Assembly: GCF_001548095.1 (NCBI RefSeq)
Contig: NZ_AP014815.1
Location: forward strand, 1,983,656-2,047,655
DNA: 64,000 bases
Direction: 5' to 3'
Source of the DNA: Geminocystis sp. NIES-3708
GTDB lineage: Bacteria > Cyanobacteriota > Cyanobacteriia > Cyanobacteriales > Cyanobacteriaceae
The notes below the pieces were generated by a model. The model was not told the DNA's origin and ran no database searches. It saw only the letters and a list, made by a program, of their open reading frames with translations. Shown piece after piece: positions 1 through 6,787 of this stretch. Position 1 is the stretch's first letter; each line of letters begins with the position of its first letter. Made by a program: the position numbers and the translations under genes.

Positions 1-268
1 TACTACTATCGATTTTTTTGACTGCACCAGAAGCACTTTTAACACCTTCTTTCATTTCGCCACTTAATTCTGTTAATTCTATGTTTGTAGCTTTTATAGC
101 TTCTAGTGTGTTGGGAAATTCTCTGTTTAAAGTATCAAATAATTTTTCAGCACTACGAGCGGCACGACTCAATTCTTTGGCAACAGGGATTAATACAATC
201 AGCACCGCCGTTAAGCTAATGGATACAAGACAAAGAGAAAATCCTAACCAGAAAATAGGTTCAGTCAT
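1..268 (-). CDS. DUF948 domain protein, 3' end outside window
   Basis: The reading frame starts with ATG at 268 and runs off the left edge, so only about 89 residues are visible. The start MTEPIFWLGFSLCLV is followed by a single hydrophobic segment (about residues 5-28) and then an amphipathic stretch with SRAARSAEKLFDTL and ELSGEMKEGVKSASGAV. This is the layout of DUF948 proteins: one N-terminal membrane anchor followed by helices facing the cytoplasm. It lies 11 bp downstream of the YtxH gene, so the two probably form an operon, a pairing common in cyanobacteria and Firmicutes general-stress loci. The molecular function of DUF948 is unknown. The family assignment is by pattern recognition. 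Confidence 0.75.
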   Translation of the reverse strand, partial: MTEPIFWLGFSLCLVSISLTAVLIVLIPVAKELSRAARSAEKLFDTLNREFPNTLEAIKATNIELTELSGEMKEGVKSASGAVKKIDSS

Positions 269-279
269 AATAGTTATAT

Positions 280-582
280 TTACTTATCATCTAGGTTAAC
301 TTGATTTTGACTGGCTTCAACTCCTGCGATAATAGCCGTTTTAAGACGATCAAGAGTATTATCCCATTTTTTTAAAGCTGATGTAGAAAGACGGTGACGA
401 TTAACTTGAAGAGTAGAGGAAAAATCTTGAGCTATTTCTGGTAATGCCTCGGCGGTTTTCTTTAAAACTTTTCTATTTTCTGAGCCATTGCGGGGAGAAA
501 ATAAAAGAGTTGCTATGGTAGCGATGCCACTACCCACTACTAACCCTATAATAAAATTGTTATTTTTTTGATCTTGACTCAT
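280..582 (-). CDS. YtxH domain protein
   Basis: A 100-residue protein with a short polar N-terminus, one membrane segment (about residues 9-29, FIIGLVVGSGIATIATLLFS) and then PRNGSENRKVLKKTAEALP. The hydrophobic-glycine segment followed by the SPRNG/SGxE turn is typical of YtxH proteins. The rest is a helical cytoplasmic tail. In Bacillus, ytxH belongs to a general stress operon; the biochemical role is not known. Here it sits directly upstream of a DUF948 gene in the same direction, and the pair probably acts together at the membrane. Start ATG at 582 has no competing upstream start. Confidence 0.75.
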   Translation of the reverse strand: MSQDQKNNNFIIGLVVGSGIATIATLLFSPRNGSENRKVLKKTAEALPEIAQDFSSTLQVNRHRLSTSALKKWDNTLDRLKTAIIAGVEASQNQVNLDDK

Positions 583-628
583 GAAACATTACCCGTTAAT
601 TGACTCTTACATTATTAAACAGAAGTTT

Positions 629-1111
629 CTACGATTTTACAAGAACATCCTTTAACAATGGTGGTAATTGTCGCATAATTTTACCTTTTTCTCGATCAAT
701 ACCTACTAAAGTCACTCTACCACTAACATAAATCAAAGAACTTTCTTCCGCTGTAATTTGATAATCCCAATGGATTCTTACCCCTTGAATTTCATTCATT
801 CTTGTTTTCACTATAGCACGATCACCCATTTTCATTGACTGGTGATAGCGGATATTTACTTCGATAACGGGTAAATCACACCCTAAATTAACCAAATCAG
901 CGTAATTTATACCTAGCGATCGTAAATACTCTACTCTTGCCTCTTCCATCCAAGTTAAATAATTGCCATGCCAAACTATTCCCGCATAATCTGTGTGGTG
1001 AGGATGAGCTACTACAGAATATTCAAACCATTTTTCGATAGTTGCTCGAAAACCATGATCTAATTCAATCTCGGTTATAGGAGGTAATTGAGGTTGATGT
1101 ATTTGAGACAA
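629..1111 (-). CDS. acyl-CoA thioesterase, YbgC/FadM hotdog family
   Basis: This 160-residue protein has the hotdog-fold thioesterase signature HHTDYAGIVWHGNYLTWMEE around residues 38-57, with the expected catalytic Asp at about 41, followed by EYLRSLGI and the strand pattern of 4-hydroxybenzoyl-CoA thioesterases. It should hydrolyse a cytoplasmic acyl-CoA; the substrate cannot be read from sequence. A role in DHNA-CoA hydrolysis for phylloquinone is possible but not supported by neighbours. No ATG is available: the frame opens with TTG at 1111, preceded by GGGAG eight bases upstream, and an in-frame stop lies just before. The first internal Met (residue 55) would cut the active site. Confidence 0.8.
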   Translation of the reverse strand: MSQIHQPQLPPITEIELDHGFRATIEKWFEYSVVAHPHHTDYAGIVWHGNYLTWMEEARVEYLRSLGINYADLVNLGCDLPVIEVNIRYHQSMKMGDRAIVKTRMNEIQGVRIHWDYQITAEESSLIYVSGRVTLVGIDREKGKIMRQLPPLLKDVLVKS

Positions 1112-1259
1112 TGTACTACTCCCAATCTAATTTTGATTATCAAAAATAATTTTATCATAAGATAAGTTTATATAGTATAACACTGACAAAAATTGACAAT
1201 AAACAATGGATAATTAACAATGAAAATAATTACTGATTACTCATTACTCATTACCCTAT

Positions 1260-2381
1260 ATGACTTTAACGAAAAAAACTATTTGTATTACTTTAGGAAC
1301 TCGTCCTGAAGCAATCAAACTTGCACCTGTGATCAAATGTTTTCAAGAAGCAGAGGATTTTGATACTAAAGTAATTTTAACAGGTCAACATCGGGAAATG
1401 GTAGAACAAGTAATGAATTTATTTGGGTTAGAGGCAACGACAGACTTAAACATTATGCAACCAAATCAGAGTTTAAGTGACATCACCTGTCGTAGTTTAC
1501 AAGGATTAGAAAAATTATTTCAAAATATTAAACCTCAGTTAGTTATTACTCAAGGAGATACTACCACAGCTTTTTCTGCCGCTTTAGCCGCTTTTTATCA
1601 GCAAATTCCCGTTGGTCATGTGGAAGCTGGACTACGAACAGATAACATTTATAATCCCTTCCCAGAAGAAGCTAATCGTCGTTTAATTTCTCAAATTGCA
1701 CAACTACATTTTGCTCCCACAACCTTAGCAGTGGAAAATTTACAGAAATCGGGAGTAACAGGAGAAATTCACCATACAGGTAACACCGTTATCGATGCTT
1801 TACTTTCTGTTGCTCAAAAAAATCCTCCTTGTGAGATAAAAGGCTTAGATTGGCAAAAATATAGAGTGTTATTAGTCACTGTGCATCGTCGAGAAAATTG
1901 GGGACAACCTCTAACAGATATTATTAACGGTTTACAATTAATTTTAGAGCAATTTCCTGATACTGCTATTTTATTACCTTTACATCGAAATCCTACCGTA
2001 AGAGAACCATTAAAAAAAGCCTTCGGTAATCATGAAAGAGTATTTTTAACCGAACCTTTAGACTATAAAGAATTAGTCGGTGCAATTAAACGTTGTTTTT
2101 TCCTTTTAACTGACTCTGGTGGTTTACAAGAAGAAGCCCCCAGTCTAGGAAAACCTGTTTTAGTTTTACGAGAAACAACAGAAAGACCAGAAGCTGTTAC
2201 TGGTGGTACAGCAAAATTAATTGGAACAAATGCGGAGCAAATTTTATCATTTGCCAGTGATTTATTAGCAAATAAAAACAGTTATGATCAAATGGCAGAA
2301 GCAATTAATCCTTTTGGAGATGGTAAAGCGTCTAGTCGAATTGTGGAAATTTCTCGTAACTATATCAATTCTGCTACCTGA
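1260..2381 (+). CDS. wecB: UDP-N-acetylglucosamine 2-epimerase (non-hydrolysing)
   Basis: This 373-residue protein is full length for the family. It shows GTRPE at residues 13-17, TQGDTTTAF near 97-105, HVEAGLRT at 120-127, and a C-terminal TDSGGLQEEAPSLGKPVLVLR nucleotide-binding segment followed by TERPEA. These are signature elements of the non-hydrolysing epimerase, which interconverts UDP-GlcNAc and UDP-ManNAc in the cytoplasm for surface polysaccharide synthesis. It stands alone, convergent with a GT2 gene about 290 bp away, so no dedicated operon is visible. The 5' flank is an AT-rich repeat-like stretch (TTACTCATTACTCATTA), with no strong ribosome binding site before ATG 1260. Confidence 0.93.
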   Translation: MTLTKKTICITLGTRPEAIKLAPVIKCFQEAEDFDTKVILTGQHREMVEQVMNLFGLEATTDLNIMQPNQSLSDITCRSLQGLEKLFQNIKPQLVITQGDTTTAFSAALAAFYQQIPVGHVEAGLRTDNIYNPFPEEANRRLISQIAQLHFAPTTLAVENLQKSGVTGEIHHTGNTVIDALLSVAQKNPPCEIKGLDWQKYRVLLVTVHRRENWGQPLTDIINGLQLILEQFPDTAILLPLHRNPTVREPLKKAFGNHERVFLTEPLDYKELVGAIKRCFFLLTDSGGLQEEAPSLGKPVLVLRETTERPEAVTGGTAKLIGTNAEQILSFASDLLANKNSYDQMAEAINPFGDGKASSRIVEISRNYINSAT

Positions 2382-2674
2382 TTTGTGAGATTTTGAGAGG
2401 TGTTTTAGCTATCGGCAGTCAGCGTTCTCCTAACTCCTAATTTCACTTACCCTGAGTGCGATAGAAGAAAACTGATGGGGGCAAGACAGGAAGAAAGAGG
2501 GATGACTTGGAGAAGGAGGTGATTGTTTTTAAAATGAACATCTAAATTAAATTTAACAAATAATTATCGAAAATCAATTTTAATCATGTTTAAATGAATT
2601 TTCTCCTAATCTTCTTGTCTGCTAGTCTTTTAGTATCACTTTTATTGATAATTTTAGATCGAACTCAGGTTCAC
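2382..2674. other. intergenic spacer with purine-rich low-complexity sequence
   Basis: No gene is visible. About 2480-2530 is purine rich (GGAAGAAAGAGGGATGACTT) and about 2600-2630 is pyrimidine rich (CTCCTAATCTTCTTGTCTG). This resembles the decayed purine-tract repeats common between cyanobacterial genes. It separates two convergent genes, so no promoter is needed here. Confidence 0.4.
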
Positions 2675-3343
2675 TTAATCTCTATGATTTTGATAGACTT
2701 TTGCCAAAGGATGATAAATTATTTCTGCTTCTACCTCATTTAAAATACGATTATAATAAGTACTTTCTTTCTCTTTAATATTAGATAAATACAAGGATTT
2801 TTGTTGCTGAAGAAATTCTTTTTTTATGGCAACATTAGCTATTTGACCATCAAATATATTACTACATTTAAACTTATCTTTTTTTATGAGTTTATGAATT
2901 AAGTAACTGATTTTTTTGAAAAGATGGAGAGTTTTAATTTCTTCAATTTCTCCAGCAATAATGTTAATATTTTTATCATTAAAAGGCTTGATTAAATTTT
3001 CTAACCAAGAATCTTCAGGATAACAATTCCCTTTTATAAAAATGAGAATCTCTCCCTTGACTACATTTAAAAGACTTTGATAAGTATCGTTAATCTCTTG
3101 ATTTTTATTAATATTAATAGGTATTATTTCATTTTCTTTATTACTATATTTTTTAGCGGTATCTAAACATAAATTAATGACTTTTATATCCCGATTATTA
3201 TTTAGCAATAAAGTCTGAGATTTTCCTAATAAATTAGATTGTTTAATGACCGTTTGAACTAGCTTATCTAAAGAACTGGGAAAATTATTAATAATGATAA
3301 TTATAGATAAAGATTGATGATGATTGAACAATGTTTTAGGCAA
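2675..3343 (-). CDS. GT2-like glycosyltransferase, short form
   Basis: A 222-residue protein with a GT-A/GT2-like layout: a hydrophobic first strand (SLSIIIIINNFPSSL), a mid-protein NVVKGEILIFIKGNCYPEDS at about residues 93-112 where GT2 enzymes carry GE.I.FLDaD..p..., then WLENLIKPF and a basic helical C-terminus. The usual DxD is replaced by KGN, so sugar-nucleotide and metal binding may be altered or the protein may be inactive. The frame has no ATG: it opens with TTG 13 bp after the stop of the upstream secreted-protein gene, so both may be co-transcribed. The family call is moderate; exact function is unknown. Confidence 0.6.
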   Translation of the reverse strand: MPKTLFNHHQSLSIIIIINNFPSSLDKLVQTVIKQSNLLGKSQTLLLNNNRDIKVINLCLDTAKKYSNKENEIIPININKNQEINDTYQSLLNVVKGEILIFIKGNCYPEDSWLENLIKPFNDKNINIIAGEIEEIKTLHLFKKISYLIHKLIKKDKFKCSNIFDGQIANVAIKKEFLQQQKSLYLSNIKEKESTYYNRILNEVEAEIIYHPLAKVYQNHRD

Positions 3344-3356
3344 ATTTAATTAAAGA

Positions 3357-3758
3357 TTAATTGTTAATTTCAGGGGTTTTTTGTTTTTGTAATAAAGGAA
3401 TTGCTCTTTGTATTGGTGGTAATTTTGAACGATCAACTTCTTTATTTTCTACAGCTGTATCATTATTATTTTGTGGTGATGGGACTGCTTGTGGTGGAAC
3501 AGTATTTGGCGATATATTCGGAGGATTAGTTGTTGTAGGAGTAGGATTAGTTGTAGGAGTGGGATTAGTGGTCGTTTTTGGAGATAAAACTTTAGCCGTA
3601 GGACATAAAAAGGATAAATTAACTTGTTTTCCATTAGCATCAATCATATAACAAAGAGGGTTTGCCGATGAAATATCACTCATAAGTAACATTCCAATAA
3701 TGCTTAAAGTAAGGGAATTGAAATAATTAAGCCAATGATGATTAAGGGGATCTTTCAT
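3357..3758 (-). CDS. small exported Pro/Thr-rich protein
   Basis: A 133-residue protein with an N-terminal signal-like hydrophobic segment (about residues 14-32, ending near SSANP), a short conserved-looking module NPLCYMIDANGKQVNLSFLC with two cysteines that could form a disulfide, and then a low-complexity linker built from TNPTPTTNPTPTTTNPP repeats. The short C-terminus reads RSKLPPIQRAIPLLQ. Small secreted proteins with an LCYMID.NG..v.L..LC module are widespread in cyanobacteria, without a known function. It lies 13 bp upstream of the GT2-like gene. The Pro/Thr repeats may vary in number between strains. Confidence 0.65.
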   Translation of the reverse strand: MKDPLNHHWLNYFNSLTLSIIGMLLMSDISSANPLCYMIDANGKQVNLSFLCPTAKVLSPKTTTNPTPTTNPTPTTTNPPNISPNTVPPQAVPSPQNNNDTAVENKEVDRSKLPPIQRAIPLLQKQKTPEINN

Positions 3759-3845
3759 TTTTTTAAGGATAAATATTTTTCAAATCAATTATAATCCGAT
3801 GATGATAAATATGATGATTAATTATTTTTTGGAAATCTCAACTCT

Positions 3846-4124
3846 TTACCAATTTTCTCTGTGGATAAAATCAGAGCAATCTATGGCAGATTCAGTGTTA
3901 GCAATTAAAGGTTGAAGAGTACATTTTAAGCGATAATTATTCGTAAAATATTGACACCGACTACAAGGAATTTTGTGCATAATTTCACTTCTTTTTTTTA
4001 TATCTCTTGAACTTGTGATTAATGTTGATAATAATAAACCTAAAAATATCCAAGCAATTAAGAAATAAATAGGTTGCAAATAAGAGTTATAAATCTCAAA
4101 AAAATTCTTTATAATCGGCAACAT
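3846..4124 (-). CDS. conserved membrane protein with Cys motif
   Basis: The protein has 92 residues when started at ATG 4124; a TTG codon four residues earlier is less likely. One membrane helix (about residues 15-37, YFLIAWIFLGLLLSTLI) is followed by a soluble tail with CSRCQYFTNNYRLKCTLQP and CSDF. The CxxC plus two further cysteines could bind metal or form disulfides; topology is not settled. It is similar in style to short cyanobacterial hypothetical proteins. No function can be inferred from neighbours (secreted protein upstream, Hpt protein downstream). Confidence 0.6.
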   Translation of the reverse strand: MLPIIKNFFEIYNSYLQPIYFLIAWIFLGLLLSTLITSSRDIKKRSEIMHKIPCSRCQYFTNNYRLKCTLQPLIANTESAIDCSDFIHRENW

Positions 4125-4207
4125 AGTAATTAACAATTAATAGTGAATAATTAAAACATATAATAATAGAAAATAAACAATAAAATTAATGATCAAGAAT
4201 TAATAAT

Positions 4208-5131
4208 TTAATGAACTGCTTGTAATAAATTAACTAATTTAGAAATTTGTTCTTTATTAAAAACCTTCGCCAGAGTTTCTGCGGCGATATTCGGATCGAC
4301 ACTCACTAAAATTTGTGGTAATTTAGAATAGGCAAGTTGTTCTAATCCTTGAGAAGGGGCAATTTCTGATCCTTTTCCTACTTCTAAACAATCTCCAGCT
4401 AACTTCACTTCTTTAATAATAACTGGTGCTAATAAACGGTAAGAATGTTTAGGATTACTAATGGCTTGTTTTGCACATTTAAGAATATTTTGCCAACCAT
4501 TTTCTTCGGGTGCAATATTCACTAATTTATCGCACATAGTTTGTAATTGTTGACGATTATTTGGTGTTGATTCTTGTTTAAAAATCACTAACATTTGTTG
4601 CAATATTTGTCTAACTTGCATTACCACTTCATCACTAGGAATTGCAGTGAGAGAAGGACTCATAGCACGAACAGAAGCTGATGTAACTTGAGGTGGTTTT
4701 GGTACTTCTCCATCAGCCAATTGTTGAATATAATTCTGTAATTCTACAAAATGAGGTTCAGCCGCTTCCATAATTTGTTCACCCTCTTCCTCTGATAAGC
4801 CAAAAGGACCTTGTAAACGTTCCAATAAATCCTGTAGAATATCATAGGCTTTCAAAAAAAGACTTTCCAAAGTTTGATCTGTTTCAAGAGGATCATCCCG
4901 TAATATTTTAAAAGCATCTTCAAGACGATGAGCTGTTTTTTGGATGCTAGTAAAATTGAGCATTGCCGCACCACCTTTGATGGAATGAGCCGCTCTAAAC
5001 AATTCATTTATACTTTCTTCATCATTCACTGCCGAAGATAAATCTAAAATACCTTTTTCGATGGTTTCTAAATGCTCTTTTGCCTCTTCAATAAAATACC
5101 CGACAATTCTTTCATTATTGGCACTATCCAT
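4208..5131 (-). CDS. Hpt (histidine phosphotransfer) domain protein
   Basis: The start is set at ATG 5131 (307 residues), which has TGGAG nine to ten bases upstream; a TTG eight codons earlier is weaker. The N-terminal 110 residues form an Hpt four-helix domain with the phospho-accepting His in AAHSIKGGAAML (residue 49 from this start). The remainder lacks the CheA kinase and CheW domains, so this is a stand-alone phosphotransfer module relaying phosphate between a hybrid kinase and a response regulator in the cytoplasm. The region after residue 165 is helical and unassigned. It may serve motility or light signalling, as PilL/Hik-type relays do in cyanobacteria, but no partner gene is adjacent. 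Confidence 0.85.
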   Translation of the reverse strand: MDSANNERIVGYFIEEAKEHLETIEKGILDLSSAVNDEESINELFRAAHSIKGGAAMLNFTSIQKTAHRLEDAFKILRDDPLETDQTLESLFLKAYDILQDLLERLQGPFGLSEEEGEQIMEAAEPHFVELQNYIQQLADGEVPKPPQVTSASVRAMSPSLTAIPSDEVVMQVRQILQQMLVIFKQESTPNNRQQLQTMCDKLVNIAPEENGWQNILKCAKQAISNPKHSYRLLAPVIIKEVKLAGDCLEVGKGSEIAPSQGLEQLAYSKLPQILVSVDPNIAAETLAKVFNKEQISKLVNLLQAVH

Positions 5132-5287
5132 ACTCTTTACTCCACAAACTGACAACTGCCTTAGTTTAGTCTTTTTTTACAATCATAACTTACAACAATC
5201 AGCATTGAATAATTAATAATTAATAATGAAAGAATAAAAACAATTATTCATTATTCACTATTTACTATTCATTATCTATTACTTATT

Positions 5288-6448
5288 ATGAATCGTCCCA
5301 TTTATCTGGATAATCATGCCACTACAAAAGTAGATCCTCAAGTATTAAAAGCTATGATGCCTTATTTTACTGAATATTTTGGCAATCCTTCTAGTAACGC
5401 TCACATTTACGGTTGGGAAGCGGAAGCGGCAGTAAAACAGGCTAGAAGTATTATTGCTCAAACTATTAATGCTGATGAAACAGAGATTATTTTTACCAGT
5501 GGTGCAACGGAAGCAAATAATTTAGCAATTAAAGGCATTGCCGAGGCTTATTTTACCAAGGGTAAACACATTATAACAGTACAAACAGAACATAAAGCAG
5601 TTATTGAACCTTGTCAATATTTACAGACTTTGGGTTTTGAGGTGACTTTTTTACCTGTAGAAAAAAACGGTTTATTAGACTTAAATTTACTGACTAAAAC
5701 TATTCGAGATGATACCATTTTAGTTTCGGTAATGACGGCTAATAATGAAATAGGTGTTATTCAAGATATTACTCAAATAGGAGCAATTTGTCGAGAAAAT
5801 GAAGTTATTTTTCATACTGATTCCGCTCAAGCTATCGGTAAAATTTCTTTAGATGTGCAAAAAATGAATATTGATTTAATGTCTTTAACTGCCCATAAAA
5901 TTCATGGTATAAAAGGTATTGGTGCTTTATATATTAGACGCAAAAATCCGAGAGTAAAATTAGCTTCACAAATTCAAGGAGGAGGACAAGAAAGAGGTTT
6001 TCGATCTGGTACACTATGTACACCCCAAATTGTTGGTTTTGCTGAAGCCATAAAAATTGCTTTACTAGAGTTAGATTTAGAAAATAAGCGACAAAAAGAG
6101 TTAAGGAATTACTTATGGCAAAAATTGAGTCAATTAGACGGAATTTATCTTAATGGTGACTTAAATCAACGATTATCAGGAAACTTGAACATCAGTATTG
6201 ACGGCGTTGATGGCTCTGCTTTATTATTAGCTTTACAATCTGTGATGGCAGTGTCATCAGGTTCAGCTTGTTCATCAAACTCAACAAAACCCTCTCATGT
6301 ATTAAAAGCATTAGGACATTCTGACAAATTAGCAAAGGCTTCCTTACGTTTTGGCATTGGTAGATTTAACACCCAAGAAGAAATAGAGAAAGTAGCACAA
6401 TTTACTGTCAAAACTATTAATAATTTACGTAAATTGCGTTCAATTTAG
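5288..6448 (+). CDS. cysteine desulfurase (IscS/NifS-like)
   Basis: This 386-residue PLP enzyme is full length. It begins with YLDNHATT (residues 6-13), has SGATEANN at 71-78, EHKAV at 101-105, TDSAQAIGK at 177-185, the PLP lysine in TAHKIHGIKG (K204) and the catalytic cysteine in SSGSACSS (C328). It removes sulfur from cysteine and passes it, as a persulfide, to Fe-S cluster and thiolation pathways. The loop around the active Cys is of the longer IscS/NifS kind, not SufS. No iscU or regulator is adjacent, as is usual in cyanobacteria, where these genes are scattered. The upstream flank is AT-repeat-rich with no clear ribosome binding site. Confidence 0.93.
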   Translation: MNRPIYLDNHATTKVDPQVLKAMMPYFTEYFGNPSSNAHIYGWEAEAAVKQARSIIAQTINADETEIIFTSGATEANNLAIKGIAEAYFTKGKHIITVQTEHKAVIEPCQYLQTLGFEVTFLPVEKNGLLDLNLLTKTIRDDTILVSVMTANNEIGVIQDITQIGAICRENEVIFHTDSAQAIGKISLDVQKMNIDLMSLTAHKIHGIKGIGALYIRRKNPRVKLASQIQGGGQERGFRSGTLCTPQIVGFAEAIKIALLELDLENKRQKELRNYLWQKLSQLDGIYLNGDLNQRLSGNLNISIDGVDGSALLLALQSVMAVSSGSACSSNSTKPSHVLKALGHSDKLAKASLRFGIGRFNTQEEIEKVAQFTVKTINNLRKLRSI

Positions 6449-6787
6449 ATCTGATCTTCTAAAATGCTTAGTAAGTAATGGGTAAGAGTTTCTTTGATTT
6501 TTTACTAGTTTTAAGAGATACAATTTCTATGGATTTTAGTTTATTTACCTTCATCAAAAAAAATCGTTTTTTCCTTGACTTTTTTGTTTGTTTTGGTAAT
6601 AATAAAAGTATAAATAATAATGGTAGTCTAACTACTTATGTTCAGAAAATAAAACATCCCTATTATATAAATAATATCATGAAATGCAACCCGTGACAAG
6701 GAAAACTTAAAAATTTTATATTTTTTTGAATGCGATCGCAAAAAAAGATTAATTAGTAAAGATAAAAGGCATTTACTTCCATAATTA
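6449..6787. other. AT-rich spacer with HIP1 site
   Basis: This spacer separates the convergent cysteine desulfurase and restriction-modification genes. It contains a HIP1 palindrome (GCGATCGC at 6732-6739). A 72-codon open frame at 6478-6696 is compositionally biased to Phe/Asn/Ile and resembles no family, so I do not call it a gene. Confidence 0.4.

Noticed and set aside
2445-2475. Riboswitch-like CTGAGTGCGATAG segment after wecB
   Set aside because: It lacks the remaining conserved elements of the TPP or other known riboswitches and is downstream of, not before, a gene.
3361-3651. Glycine/valine-rich plus-strand frame (GVGLVVGVGLVV)
   Set aside because: It is the antisense of the Pro/Thr repeat region of the minus-strand secreted protein, which has a signal peptide and conserved Cys module.
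6478-6696. 72-codon open frame on the plus strand between the desulfurase and the restriction enzyme
   Set aside because: Residue composition is dominated by Phe, Asn, Ile and Lys as expected from AT-rich non-coding DNA; no family resemblance and no ribosome binding site.
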